A DNA stretch of 64,000 nucleotides, taken from positions 744,001 through 808,000 of the forward strand of contig JBBELK010000293.1 of assembly GCA_037783545.1 (NCBI GenBank). The letters are read 5' to 3'. The DNA comes from Henricia sp. BOLD:AAB3569 (lineage: Eukaryota; Echinodermata; Asteroidea; Spinulosida; Echinasteridae). The translations under genes and the position numbers were made by a program. The notes beneath the pieces are model-generated. The model was not told the DNA's origin, searched no databases, and was given only the letters and a program-made list of their open reading frames with translations. How positions within the stretch are numbered: position 1 is the first letter of the stretch; every line of letters begins with the position of its first letter. This document shows, one piece after another, positions 1 through 10,107 of this stretch.

Positions 1-174
1 CCAATCACTTTGGAATCGCTTTCAAGAGGACCTGTTTAAACAAAGTGATTCCCACAGTGAATGAAATGTGACATTTCCTGGGAGAATCCTGTAGTTGAGG
101 GCTCCCAGAAAACCCATTTTGTTGGGTTTGAAACCTGATTATACCAGTGTGGGATTAGGTGACCACTACATCTA
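1..174. mobile_element. Tc1-type relic, left part
   Basis: Positions 1-170 match 52158-52290 plus 52920-53000 in the same order (CCAATCACTTTGGAATCGCT, then GATTCCCAC, then CTGGGAGAATCCTG). The 52-kb copy runs on into a transposase C-terminus (NPIEPVWDEL). Here the relic is interrupted by another element at about 175 and resumes at about 710. Confidence 0.6.
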
Positions 175-709
175 AGGCCCACTTCAAACGTCGCGCTTAT
201 GCAGTGTCGAACTAAATTCAACTTGGCACGACGTTGGCACGATGTTAGCACGGCAGTGGCTTCAAATGTCGAACTTAATTGCAAACTCCCAGTCGAGCTT
301 AAATACATCCAACATGGCGGATGGGTATTGTGCACCTCATGGACGTTGTACACGCGCGTTTTCCATTCTGTCCATTGTACGTCGCCATTTTATTATTTTG
401 ATGCACTTGTTTGTTGGTTATTTCTTTACTCACATACGCGCTGCGAGCATGCGCATTCCTAGTTGTGAACAAAATTGTGGACCAACTTCGAACTGGAATT
501 AAATTCGACACGGCAGAAGCATGATGTTTGAAGCCAAGCCGTGCTAGTGCCGCACTAAATAAAGTTAGCACGGCAGACCCTGTCGAGCTCAAATCTTCAG
601 CCGTGTCGAACCAAATGGCTTCAAACGTCGTGCTTGTGGCGTGTCGAATTAAAAAAATAAAGTTTAATTTAATTCGACACGGCATAAGTGCGACGTTTGA
701 AGCGGGCCT
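175..709. mobile_element. Non-autonomous element, ~535 bp, long inverted termini (copy A)
   Basis: The ends are AGGCCCACTTCAAACGTCG and the inverse of CGACGTTTGAAGCGGGCCT. Inside there are many subterminal repeats of the type CACGGCA / GTGTCGAA. It is closely similar over its length to 61702-62176. No coding capacity was recognised. It interrupts an older Tc1 relic. Confidence 0.75.
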
Positions 710-850
710 AAGTGTCTACCAAACGTCCTTGGAAGTGCAGGAGCTCAGGGAGGCACTTCAGAGTGGCACACCCTGCCTCAGTGGCTGGTGGAGTCAGCCT
801 TGCCACAAGAGGTGTTCATTCACATTACTGACTTGATTTATCGGTCGGAG
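710..850 (+). pseudogene. Tc1-type transposase 3' remnant
   Basis: GGAGGCACTTCA...TGGCACACCCTGCCTCAGTGGCT...CTTGCCACAAGAGGT matches the transposase 3' end at 53020-53110 and, inverted, 32890-32990. The reading frame is broken. Confidence 0.55.
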
Positions 851-931
851 TATAATTTTTTTAAATGCAAAAAAGTTATTTTTATCAAAAAACTTTTTTT
901 ATCAAATAACTTTTTTGATTTATCCCAACAG

Positions 932-1053
932 GTAAAGGACAGGAAGGTGATACAAACAACTGATGCCGAGCGCCGTGCAACAAGCCCTGCTGGTCTGCAA
1001 GAGGCAATTGATGACATCGTTAGCAAATACAATAAAGCACGATCATTCGTCAG
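932..1053 (+). CDS. PGM3: PGM3 exon (antepenult)
   Basis: The acceptor is tatcccaacag and the donor is gtaaag. The exon begins in phase 0 and leaves 2 nt (AG) of the Arg codon that opens the phosphate-binding loop. It encodes 40 residues including TTDAERR. Confidence 0.92.
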
Positions 1054-4000
1054 GTAAAGATGAAAATAAATATGCTGTGTTTACACTGGTCTGGAGCTTG
1101 GGATCAAAATTGATCCCCTGATGAGAATGTGTCAGTGTTAACCGCAATGACTCGGAGTACTGCGTTTACATCCGTCGTTAATCTTGAACGCAGCACCAGA
1201 AGTTGCAGTCAAAGGTCATGCTCTGTGTGCGTGCATATACAGAACAATTTGTGCATGTACATGTACGTACAGTGTGCAAGGCCGCTTGAATTTTGTGCGC
1301 TTTTCCCCTGCAATGGCTGTGGAGCTGATGCGGTAAAGATTATCTAACCTCAAACCTCGACCCTCGGGGTCTGATCCGGGGCCAATTTTGTTTCCGAGAG
1401 TGTTTATACTTAGTTTGTGATCCGGAGCCAATCCCGAGCTCGGTGTTCGACCCCGAGCTCGGTGTTCGACCCCGAGCTCGGTGTTCGACCCCGTGTTCGA
1501 CCCCGAGCTCGGTGTTCGACCCCGAGCTCGGTGTTCGACCCCGAGCTCGGTGTTCGACCCCAAGCTCGGTGTTCGACCCCAAGCTCGAAATCAAGTGTAA
1601 ACAAGCTATAAAAAAAGGGCCCAATTTCTGAAAAAGTCCCAAGCACACACTTTCTGCTTTAGCGGTGCACTGAAATGATGTTATTTCATAAAACCTGTTT
1701 CTGCTGAAGCACTTAGTGAGCCAAATCGCGTGCTAACCTGCATGTTTTTATGCTAACTGTACGCCTTTTTTTTTTCGTCACTAAGAAATTTAGGGATACA
1801 TTTTCCTAAAAGAAATTACATTTTAGGAATTGAACAAATGACCCAATCAGCAGAAGGTAGGATTTTTTTTTGTGCAGTGATAAACCAAACCAAAACGGAT
1901 GCATTATCCACGGCCGTTCAGATAGCTTTAAACCGGAAATCTATTGTCTATTGGAAAACAAGAGGGCGCTGTTCAAACTCGAGTCATTTTGGCTTTGTAC
2001 GTGATATGAATATTCATGAGATCATTGTCCACCACAAAAACACCAGCCTAAACTGTATGGCGCATAAGGTCTTGCCTTTTAGACTGTTCTATTATGATAA
2101 AGGGGGTTCCATCTATGCTATTTCATTATAATAATTTATCCAGAAAATACAGTTGGGCCAAATACCTCTTTTACAAATCACGATGTGGAAGTGACGTCAT
2201 CAATCAAATGTTATGCAATTGTTGCTCTATCTCGGAAACTAGGTCAACTAACAGTAATATCTCTTCAATTCTTGATTCTCCAACACCCCCATTTTAATAA
2301 TAGATCGGTCTGAATGGCATAAGTATTCGGTTGCTATGCAGTGTGCATGTCGCGCGCGAGCTGAGCAACCGACATAAATTGTTTTATTTGGTGATTTTCT
2401 AGTTTATGAAAAAACACCAAAATTCGCGTTTTATCAAACAAATATTTGAAAACTAAACCCATAATTGGTATTATTATAATATTGCTGTTAACTAGCAACA
2501 GACAGAGATTCTATTCCATCGGCGATTTGTCAAAATAAGGTATTTTGTGCTTCGTTTACCGGCGTATTTAGTCGCGGAATGTTCAAGTAGATTACGCTGC
2601 CGGAGAATTCGCTGAATATCCCCACGCAAATTCCCGAATTTGATCAGGAAAACGGTCAACTAACATTAAAATCATATCAGAATATTAGAGAGTAGTATCT
2701 TTAGTTCATATAATTGAAGCATTCATTTTCAATGGTAAAAGAAAAATCATGTTTATGGAATGTTTTTGTTGAGGTGTCCGTACATGCATGTCATTATTGT
2801 GTAGCATCTAGCATAGCAATGTGTCAGCGGAGTCCTCACCGCACATGCGCTATCGTACAACTGGCACAACTTGACCACGAGAGGGCGCTACATTATATTT
2901 CCTCTGTGTAAAGCCATGTATCACAGAGATATGGTTAACACATTGACTGCCGAGCATAGTTTTACAGGGCGTTCCCACAGAGGGTGTTCCCATTTTCTAC
3001 GAGTATACTCGTAGTGGCAGGATCTGGTACATTTGTTACTACGAGTATACTCGTAGCCTGCAGTCAACGTGTTAAAGGCCCAGTGGATCATTTGCAATGA
3101 CCCCAAAAAGTAATCGACGAGTTTACAGGGGAAAAATTCTGAAAGTAAAGATTGAATTAATAGCAACTATCCATTGAAAGGTTTTCGCTCAAAATTATAT
3201 AATTTTACCAGAAAATAATCCGTAAAGATGAAATTATTTAGATCGTTTGCAAACGATTTACTTATTTTTGGTTCGCATCTACGCGGTCCAAAATGCATGG
3301 GCGCTGTGTATTCCGTGTGCGTGTTCCAACGCGATGCATTTTGATGGATCGCGCGCACACGCAGTATGTGCGCCACAGAGTGCATGACGCAAGCCACATA
3401 GTACCCGATCAACTGAGAACGAATATTTGAAACACCCCGCCAAGACCAGGAAAATGCATATGGATTTTCATGGTTTTTTTAAACGTGGTACATTTGACAA
3501 AGCTGAAATTTCTTCGGATGAGTTTGTTGATGTCTTTCTTTTGATTTATAATGGTTTTATTCGCAGAATCGCTCAAAAACAGATCATCTACAGGGCCTTT
3601 AAGACGGACAGTTAAACATTATATTTATTTAAAAGTCAAGAAGGTGCTTGGACTTCTCTTGTATGAATGAGCGGGGAAGAAAACTGGTATTCATTTCTTT
3701 AATTTGTTGTTGCACAGACCATCAGGCACTGAAGATATAGTGAGAATATATGCTGAAGCTGACACACAGGTATGAACTGGTTTCTTTGGCGATCATTTTT
3801 TTATTGCTTTTTTTCCCCGTTTTTGTTCCACTGTTGCCTTTGCTGTGAAAATCTGCATTTATGTTTTAATTTAACACTTCATGCGCAACTAGTAGCGCAA
3901 TTGTGCAAAGTAACGATACCAGATGTTGCGTTCGTTACTTTGCCCAGTTGCGCTACCATGCAACACCGAGAGAAAAAGTGGGTCCATAGGGAAAACCTGA

Positions 4001-4927
4001 GGGAGTATACCAACTGTGCCTTATAGCTCAGCTTGTAGAGCATCTGCCCGGTGAGTCAGAGGTCTCCGGTTCAAATCCCGATAAGGCCCTTACGATTTCT
4101 CTCATTCCAAGTATGGGTGTATTTGGAAATACATGTATACTTGACTCAAGCCTCATAAAAAGACTGAACTCAGGCTTGAAAAATCGAATGAATCAACTAC
4201 ATGTGGGTCCCAGTAATGGGGTACATTTGAAAAATAGGTCAATATTTCCTTTCAGATGTCTTTAGTTTATCTCAGAATTAAAGAAATGTCCTGGTTTTGT
4301 TCTCAGGAGATAACTTTTGCCCAAAAAGTTAAGAAATTGCTGCCACAACATACATTTTTGAAAAGCTTGTGTACAAATTTTCCTATTACGTATGTAACGT
4401 AGACAGACAATTTTGTGACACTTTTTTCCATCTTTGTTACATGTACATGCGTAATAGGAAAATTTGTGCACGGGGTTTTCACAAGTGTATGTTGTAGGAC
4501 TATTTTTCTTACTCCTTGGTGAAAAAGTTATTTGCTCAGTTTAGCTTGATAATTTAAAGATAAAATTAAGACAATTGAAGTGAACTGGGACCTAAGATCT
4601 TGAATGTTACAGAAATGTACCCCATTACTGTGGACAGACCCATGTATACTGAAGTTGCTTGCCTAAATGACTCGAGTCGGTCAATGACAAGTTACAACTC
4701 TGATCTTATCTCTGAATTATTTGGTGAAAAAACCTGGTGTTGTGTTTATTACTCAATAGACTACCCAAGATAAAGAGATAACTCGTCTATTTGGTCTGAT
4801 CCCATTCTTTTGCTTGTTTTTTTCCCCCCAGATTGCAGCTGACACACTAGCCTATGAAGTCGCTGTTAAAGTTTACGAGTTGGCTGACGGAGTCGGTGAC
4901 TTACCAGCGCCACCTACCAGCAGCTAG
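932..4927 (+). CDS. PGM3: Phosphoacetylglucosamine mutase, C-terminal three exons (5' end outside window)
   Basis: The enzyme converts GlcNAc-6-phosphate to GlcNAc-1-phosphate in cytosolic UDP-GlcNAc synthesis. Three exons join in phase (932-1053, 3718-3769, 4832-4927) to give the last 89 residues. The first reads [19 protein letters not shown] and continues to ...KARSFV. An Arg codon split by the intron then leads into [17 protein letters not shown]. The end is [20 protein letters not shown]... and stops at TAG 4925-4927. RPSGTED is the domain-4 phosphate-binding loop of the alpha-D-phosphohexomutase family, and the order TTDAER / GLQEAI / RPSGTED / VRIYAEAD is what I know from animal PGM3. 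The catalytic serine and metal loops lie upstream of this window. The introns (2.7 and 1.1 kb) are largely made of repeats. The C-terminus (...DLPAPPTSS) differs from vertebrates, as expected for a variable tail. I am confident of the family. Confidence 0.93.
1432..1590. repeat. 19-bp minisatellite in PGM3 intron
   Basis: Tandem copies of the unit CCCCGAGCTCGGTGTTCGA (19 bp), about eight copies, with one shortened unit near 1490-1500. The last two copies carry CCAAGCTC instead of CCGAGCTC. Open frames through it on both strands are repeat artefacts. Confidence 0.9.
1595..2930. other. PGM3 intron, no gene seen
   Basis: AT-rich intronic sequence. I see no exon with conserved content and no strong repeat apart from scattered short inverted motifs. 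Confidence 0.5.
2935..3075. mobile_element. TTAA-flanked MITE, 141 bp
   Basis: The ends are TTAACACATTGACTGC and the inverse of GCAGTCAACGTGTTAA. Two copies of the perfect 18-bp palindrome CTACGAGTATACTCGTAG lie inside (2998-3015 and 3041-3058). TTAA flanks and termini suggest a piggyBac-type target choice. It shares its right TTAA (3072-3075) with the next element. Confidence 0.75.
3072..3602. mobile_element. TTAA-flanked non-autonomous element, ~530 bp (copy 1 of 3)
   Basis: It begins TTAAAGGCCC and ends GGGCCTTTAA. The palindrome GATCGTTTGCAAACGAT lies within it. Copies are at 36815-37299 (inverted, truncated) and 59131-59618 (inverted). No transposase frame is recognised. Confidence 0.8.
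3718..3769 (+). CDS. PGM3: PGM3 exon (penultimate, phosphate loop)
   Basis: A 52-nt exon between ttgttgcacag and gtatga. Its first base completes Arg of RPSGTED, and it ends in phase 0 after ...YAEADTQ. Confidence 0.92.
3885..4105 (+). mobile_element. tRNA-derived SINE with flanking inverted repeat
   Basis: A tRNA-like head lies at 4018-4087 (gccttatagctcagc...gataaggc), with box A- and box B-like motifs (GGTTCAAATCC). The anticodon arm does not close properly, so this is not a working tRNA. The preceding 3888-3960 holds an inverted repeat (GCGCAA...TTGCGC). The same arrangement recurs at 55690-55870. Confidence 0.7.
4205..4641. mobile_element. Inverted-repeat element ~437 bp (copy 1)
   Basis: The termini contain AGTAATGGGGTACATTT and its inverse. 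It is highly similar, in opposite orientation, to 43367-43801, whose end reads GGGTCTGTCCACGGTAATGG. Intronic in PGM3. Confidence 0.75.
4832..4927 (+). CDS. PGM3: PGM3 terminal exon
   Basis: The acceptor follows a long pyrimidine tract (tttttttcccccccag). There are 31 codons and TAG. A dispersed repeat shared with 32640-32720 begins about 10 bp after the stop, so the 3'UTR is at least partly repeat-derived. Confidence 0.92.
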   Translation: MAADTLAYEVAVKVYELADGVGDLPAPPTSS

Positions 4928-5079
4928 TACAGCACGCGGTATGAATTCCGTCCACTGGTTGCCACTGAGACGCCGTGTGTTAAGTCTATGGAACAGGGCA
5001 GAAAAAGTATTTTCAAGGAAATTGTTCAATGTTTTTCACTCCTAAATTCACTTCTTCTTACAGTGTTCTCCACTTCTAA

Positions 5080-5180
5080 ACATTTTGTCTGGGCGCGCTG
5101 AGCAGCGCCCTCATCATGCGGCTAACACAAATCAACCCTCTGTTCGCCGCATGAGGGCGCTGTTTAAAACAGATGCATGC
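5080..5180. repeat. Inverted repeat downstream of PGM3
   Basis: CAGCGCCCTCATCATGCGG is answered by CCGCATGAGGGCGCTG about 40 bp later. Confidence 0.6.
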
Positions 5181-6070
5181 AACTGCCATGGCCGTTATCG
5201 ATCACAGATTGGGTCGCCGATGCGATAAATATGCATGGTTAGTGAACGATAATGAACATGTTTCTGGGGTGTTATTTCATATTATGAAGAATTAGTGGTG
5301 AAGGTGTATGGTATTTGTACCTTATTTTGTCCGGGTGGCAAATGTTTTGTCCGGGCGGAAAAAAAAATTTCGGCGCTAATGGTACATTCTTTGATTTTGT
5401 CTGGGCGGCACGCGTGCAAGTGTCATTGATCGTGCCTGTGATCTTTGGCAGCCCGTAAGTTTGCTTTAGGCCGAGAAAAATGTTTCTTTGGGAGGTGAGA
5501 TACATTTCGAGTGCTCACAATTATTTTAAGCGGTAGAAATAATTTATTTTACATTCTCAGAATTTTATTTCACATGTTCGAAATACTTTCGGCCCCAAAA
5601 TAAATTACAATAGACATTTCGGCGCCTGTATAATGTACTTTTTGTAAAATATTGTATATTGATTTTTTTCACTGGACTCTGATGGACTCGGCCCAAATCT
5701 CCGAGTCCTGACTGGCCGAGCATTGCGTTTCACGATACAAAGCGCCACCAAGCTTTTCTGTCGGAGCAGTCGACATCGATGTATTTAGATTTGATTTGAA
5801 AACGTATACCCGATTTAGAGATTGGAATTTATTTAGGAAGCCTAGATAAAAACACGGTTAACAATGAAATATACCAAGAAATCAATGCTCTTTTCTCGAG
5901 AATAGACAACATAATAATATGCATTATCGCACGTCTGGCAATGCTCGTGTCGTTTTTTTCCCCTGACGCGCGCACACACACATCGAATTTCGCATTTCAC
6001 GTCAAGCTCTTGGTGGGACTTGTATTGTGAAATGCCTAATCGGACACCAATTAGATTGAATACATGTGAA
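5181..6070. other. Intergenic, no gene seen
   Basis: Contains three spaced copies of TTTTGTC(C/T)GGGCGG-like motifs (5325-5415) and AT-rich sequence. No supportable exon. Confidence 0.4.
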
Positions 6071-6074
6071 GTGG

Positions 6075-6300
6075 CATGGCAGAGTCATCTAGTGGATCGT
6101 ATTCAAGAATTTGGTTAGTTATAAAGGTGGTGGGTTCGAATCCCGGTGCGGTCCATCCATGATACCTGTGCCCTTGAGCAAGGCACTTTGCTACGCATTG
6201 CGTCTTTCTTCCAGGAATAAATGGGTACCTTAGAGGGTAGCGAATGTTGATGTGTTTGATTAGCCATTGAGTGCCTGATAGGAAGCTGGGGCTACTCCCC
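6075..6300 (+). mobile_element. tRNA-derived SINE
   Basis: The box B-like GGGTTCGAATCCCGG is followed by the shared SINE tail CCTGTGCCCTTGAGCAAGGC and AAATGGGTACC. The same tail occurs at 19100-19150, 19800-19860 and 31490-31680. Confidence 0.75.
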
Positions 6301-6405
6301 AGGGAGCTGATGAGATGGTATATGGAGTTGTGTAATGGAGCCTTATGATCAGGGGTAGTAATAATGTAGACCACTTGAGCGGGTTTTCATGGATAAGTGT
6401 GTGAT

Positions 6406-6546
6406 TTGAAGGCACAGGCTCGTCAGCAATGCGTGCGCGCCAAAGTCGTGCCACGAAATACGCAGCTCCATAGCAAAGGCATGGAGCTGCGTATTTCGTG
6501 CCACGAATTTGGCGCGCGCGCATTGCTGACGAGCCTGTGCCTTTAA
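6406..6546. mobile_element. Hairpin MITE, TTAA family (copy 1)
   Basis: Near-perfect 140-bp foldback with arms AGGCACAGGCTCGTCAGCAA and its inverse and centre CAAAGGCATGGAGCTGCG. The right flank is TTAA; the left is TTGA. Other copies: 23791-23931, 47046-47156, 49239-49335, and a longer divergent one at 40319-40768. Confidence 0.9.
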
Positions 6547-6649
6547 GTCCATATTATCAGAGTAATTTCAAATTGACAGCAGTACAGGGAAAAAGTCAGT
6601 CGTTTCTAGCATAGTTTTTATGTGTGCTCATCAAAAGTGAACTAACTAA

Positions 6650-7520
6650 AAAGTGCCTTGAAAGTTAGGCGCGAGGTCAAAATACAAACGGTCTGTATAC
6701 CGATAAACGGTTTGAGTTAATCCCTCTTCGAACCATTTGCCTGTCGGCAGAAAACAGTTTGCCGGTTTGAAGGAAACCGTTTCCCCACTTGCTGGCTGGG
6801 TCCATGATTGACAGGTTTACAACCAGCCTTCTACAAGAAGAGAACAAAGGCTGTTTCTGGCCAATGACTTCAAAGGAAGCCGATCAACACTCCACTCCAG
6901 CCCAGAACAGTCAGATATATGTGACCCGCTCTGCAAAAAAGGTATTAAGTCGCGCTGGCTAGTATTCTTTTTGCGACCGTAAGAAGAAATCTGTGGCATT
7001 TCTACGCTCATTAAAATACCTAAACACAAAAGAAATTCCAGGGGGAACGCAGACATTCCAGGGGGAACACAGACATTCCAGGCGGTATCTGGTCACCGCC
7101 AGGAATTTCCATTGTGTTTTGGTATTTTATTGAGCGTGGATTTGCCGCGGATTTCTTTTTATGGTCGCAAAAAGAATACTAGCCAGCGCGACTTAGTACC
7201 CTTTTTTGCAGAGCGGGTCACATATGAATGGGTTGTGGTTAACACTTTTCAGTGATTAGTAAGAACTGCTCTGGACCACAAACAAAAGGCAGCCAGTCGG
7301 CCAGCAGTGGACCATAATTCGATAATCTCTCTATAGTTCAGCGAACACGGCTACAGGTGGGTTGAACCATGGTTGAACAATGCCAATCACCTATCGTTTG
7401 GACATACCAGCTGAACCGTTTGCTTGCTCACTCACTCAAAACCGTGCAACGGTGTACCGTTTATGTATCGTTTACCGGTATACAGACCGTTTGTATTTTG
7501 ATCGCGCGCCTTACACTACT
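6650..7520. mobile_element. Inverted-repeat element ~870 bp, interrupted
   Basis: The left arm near 6665-6715 (CAAAATACAAACGGTCTGTA) matches the inverse of 7465-7510. Subterminal runs related to AACGGTTT and ACCGTTT recur. A second inverted-repeat element (6916-7226) sits inside it. Confidence 0.7.
6916..7226. mobile_element. Nested inverted-repeat MITE ~310 bp
   Basis: The ends are ATATGTGACCCGCTCTGC and its inverse, with long imperfect arms. A partial copy is at 41298-41460. It is nested in the 6650-7520 element. Confidence 0.8.
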
Positions 7521-7524
7521 AAGC

Positions 7525-8070
7525 TTTGCAGCATGTCAGTTGGCCTTAAAATTCAGATTTTCCTAAAATCTGTTTAAAAAAATCTTCCTAATTTTCAAAT
7601 TATCATGGTGCTCAAACATTGTACACTGTATCATGTTTACATGCTTTTCTAAATATATAACAAGTATTATAAAAAATAAATTTAAATTTGCTTTGAACTC
7701 AATTTTATTTTACCTTTTAATCTATTAGATTTCATGTATTTTTCCAAAATAATAGTTCTGTTGCAGGGTTCATGTTTAATAATGTTTCACATTCTGATGA
7801 TTTAGGGAAGATAGTTGTTTCTTTTTTCTTTTTTGTCTATTTGAAATTGTAGTTTAATTTGTTGGATATCGTGCATAATTAGTAAAATGTGTATGCCTAA
7901 TTTTAGCAGTACTTTAGTTTGTTTCGTATTATGAAGCAAAAATGTTTAACCAATACTAGTACTGTGGCATATTTTGATTTCACCAAGAATAACATGTTTC
8001 TGTTTAAATGAATATATTGTCCGTGGTTCTCAGCAAATTCGCTTTTTTTTTCTCCGAACAAATATTTAAT
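7525..8070. other. AT-rich intergenic, no gene seen
   Basis: Strongly AT-rich sequence with no supportable exon, RNA gene or repeat unit. Confidence 0.4.
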
Positions 8071-8071
8071 G

Positions 8072-8470
8072 CTTTTATTTTAACGAAAAAACATCATACT
8101 TTGTATTTTAGACATCGGCAACCCTGTGGAAAAACGCCTCCCACTGTGCGATTTTTGCCACGAATTTCCAACGATTGAGTGAGAATACTAGACTGTCTAT
8201 AGACTCTATACACAATCGTACCTAAACGTTGGAAATTCGTGGCAAAAATTGCACAGTGGGAGGCCCGCTTATACGGCCGTTTTTGCGCCTTGTCGAAAGT
8301 TGAATTATTGGCGGACCGCCAATAATTCAAAATGTTGACAGTAATTGTTCGATAACTAAATGTTGGTCGATTTTGTTTGTTTTGTTTTTCTCCTCGTTGA
8401 TGTCTCATTTGAAAGCGAACGACTTTTGTTTCTAGAAAAATATCAATTAAAAAAGTTTCTTTTTAAAGGT
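8072..8470. mobile_element. Foldback element related to 50192-51130
   Basis: The left end (TTTAGACATCGGCAACCCTG) and the right part (TTTCTAGAAAAATATCAATT) match, inverted, 50240-50650. Both share GAATTATTGGCGG and TTAGTTATCGAACAATTACTG-like sequence. The inner hairpin (8125-8275, CTCCCACTGTGCGATTTTTG arms) differs from that of the 50-kb copy. Confidence 0.65.
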
Positions 8471-8489
8471 AAGGTTTCCTTTTCTTAGT

Positions 8490-8650
8490 GTTGTTTAGCA
8501 AAAGGCACTGCTTAACACAGAACAATTATGCTTAGCAAAAATGGGGTTACCAACCAAAATTTCATGCCATCAGTATAACTTCTGATTGGTACGCTGACAA
8601 ATTTTGCCAAGCATTATTTCCTGCTAAGCAGCATCATGAAATTGGACCTT
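8490..8650. repeat. Degenerate MITE
   Basis: CTTAGCA and GCTAAGCAGCATCATGAAAT are related to the ends of the 18442-18617 MITE (TTAGCAGCGCCATGAAATTG). Confidence 0.4.
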
Positions 8651-8883
8651 GCTCATGAATGCATGAGGCCCGATTATAAAAAGCGATCATATGAAAGTGC
8701 TAAAAATACATGTAGGCCCTAGATCTGAAAAAAAGTGGGACGGTCTTCTCACAGTAATGGGCATCCTCTTGCAACAGTGCCTCTTTAACGCACCCCTACT
8801 CTCGCGTCGCCGGCCAGATGAGGCCCTGTTGAAATATGCCCATTACATACAGTGTGGAAGCGACAGAAATCTTGTCGCCGCTA

Positions 8884-9300
8884 GGTTTAAATATAAGTTC
8901 CGAACACATTTTCTTCAGGGAAGACTGAGTACTCCGACTCCCGATTAGAAGAGTTGGGTTCAATTCCCGTTGGGAGATCGTAGGTTACTTTTGATCAACT
9001 TGATTAAATTCAAGACGTTTCATTACAACCTGGGGTTTAAATATAAGTTCCGAACACATTTCTTCAGGGAAGACTAGATGGCACAGTGGATGTGTACTCT
9101 GACTCCTGATTAGGAGAGTTGGGTTCAATTCCCCTCGTGAGATTGTGAGATTTCTTTTGATCAACTTTATTAAATTCAAGACGTTTCATTGCAACCTAAG
9201 GTTTATAAGTTCCGAACACATTTCGTCAGCAGGGTAGTCCGAGGTGGCGTAGTGGATGTGCACTGTGACTCCCGATCAGGCATTTAGGAGCCTTTAGTTG
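8884..9300. repeat. Tandem array, ~150-bp unit with tRNA-like box B
   Basis: Three head-to-tail units start near 8884, 9033 and 9200. Each carries ATAAGTTCCGAACACATTT; the first two also carry GAGTTGGGTTCAATTCCC and AAATTCAAGACGTTTCATT. The GGTTCAATTCC core looks like box B of a tRNA-derived sequence. Confidence 0.75.
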
Positions 9301-9413
9301 GGGGCTTCGAGGGAAAAAGGAATTTTACTGTACTTACAGAGAATTATTGTACAAAATATTAGCAAAATCTCGTTTTATTATGTGTCGGAGATCTTGGGGG
9401 AATCCTGAGGGAA

Positions 9414-10030
9414 TATAATAGTGATGTCCCCTAACTTGGCGCACTTCGACAACTCACTGGAAATCCGCTCACCTTATAGCAAAACCCCCTAGCAGAATTA
9501 GTTGAAACTTACACACCTTGTAGTATAATTCATAGGCTCCAAGAAAAAGTAATACTTTAATATTTTGACTCATCAACAAGTACAAAATAACACAAACAAT
9601 CAGGACAAAACGATGAACACTTTTTTCCAGAAATCGCCCGGACTGTCCCCTAACGTGAAGCGCGTCGCTGATTGGCTGAAACGGTTTTATGCCTTACTAC
9701 GTTAGCCCACAAAGACCAGTTGCACGCACACACTGTGACACTGTACACAACGCCAGTATGCCTGGTTTTATTCACGTGAAATGCTTTTTACAGGCTTCCG
9801 TGTATGGTGTCATGACAACCTGAAGCGAACGGCGATGCCTTCACATTCCGGTGAATTTCTAGTAACTGAATGATTCTTCTCCGTATTTTAGTTTTGGAAT
9901 TTATGAAGGTACTTGAGAACTTTATTTCCATTTAATGCCAAGTGCAACAGATTGTTTATTGCGCCAAGAGAGAACGGAAAGTAAAGCCCGCCACGTTAGG
10001 GGCCGCGCCACGTTGGGGGACATCAACAAT
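9414..10030. mobile_element. Inverted-repeat element ~610 bp
   Basis: The left end GATGTCCCCTAACTTGGCGC pairs with the right end GCGCCACGTTGGGGGACATC. Further copies of GTCCCCTAACGTG and CACGTTAGGGG lie inside. No coding sequence recognised. Confidence 0.7.
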
Positions 10031-10039
10031 ATAACACTG

Positions 10040-10107
10040 CCTCATAGCTCAGCTGGTAGAGCATCTGCCCGTTGTGTCTGAAGTCTCGGATTTAAATCCC
10101 AATGAGG
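10040..10107 (+). repeat. tRNA-like sequence (pseudo-tRNA / SINE head)
   Basis: CCTCATAGCTCAGCTGGTAG carries a good box A, and the ends CCTCAT/ATGAGG can pair. Box B is degenerate (GGATTTAAATCCC) and the anticodon stem is poor. Probably a SINE head, not a tRNA gene. Confidence 0.55.

Noticed and set aside
1216..1648. Overlapping frames with [16 protein letters not shown] repeats
   Set aside because: Products of the 19-bp minisatellite; the frames change between copies.
4018..4087. tRNA gene
   Set aside because: The anticodon arm does not pair with a 7-nt loop, and the sequence is part of a repeated SINE; likewise 10040, 36524, 42769 and 55773.
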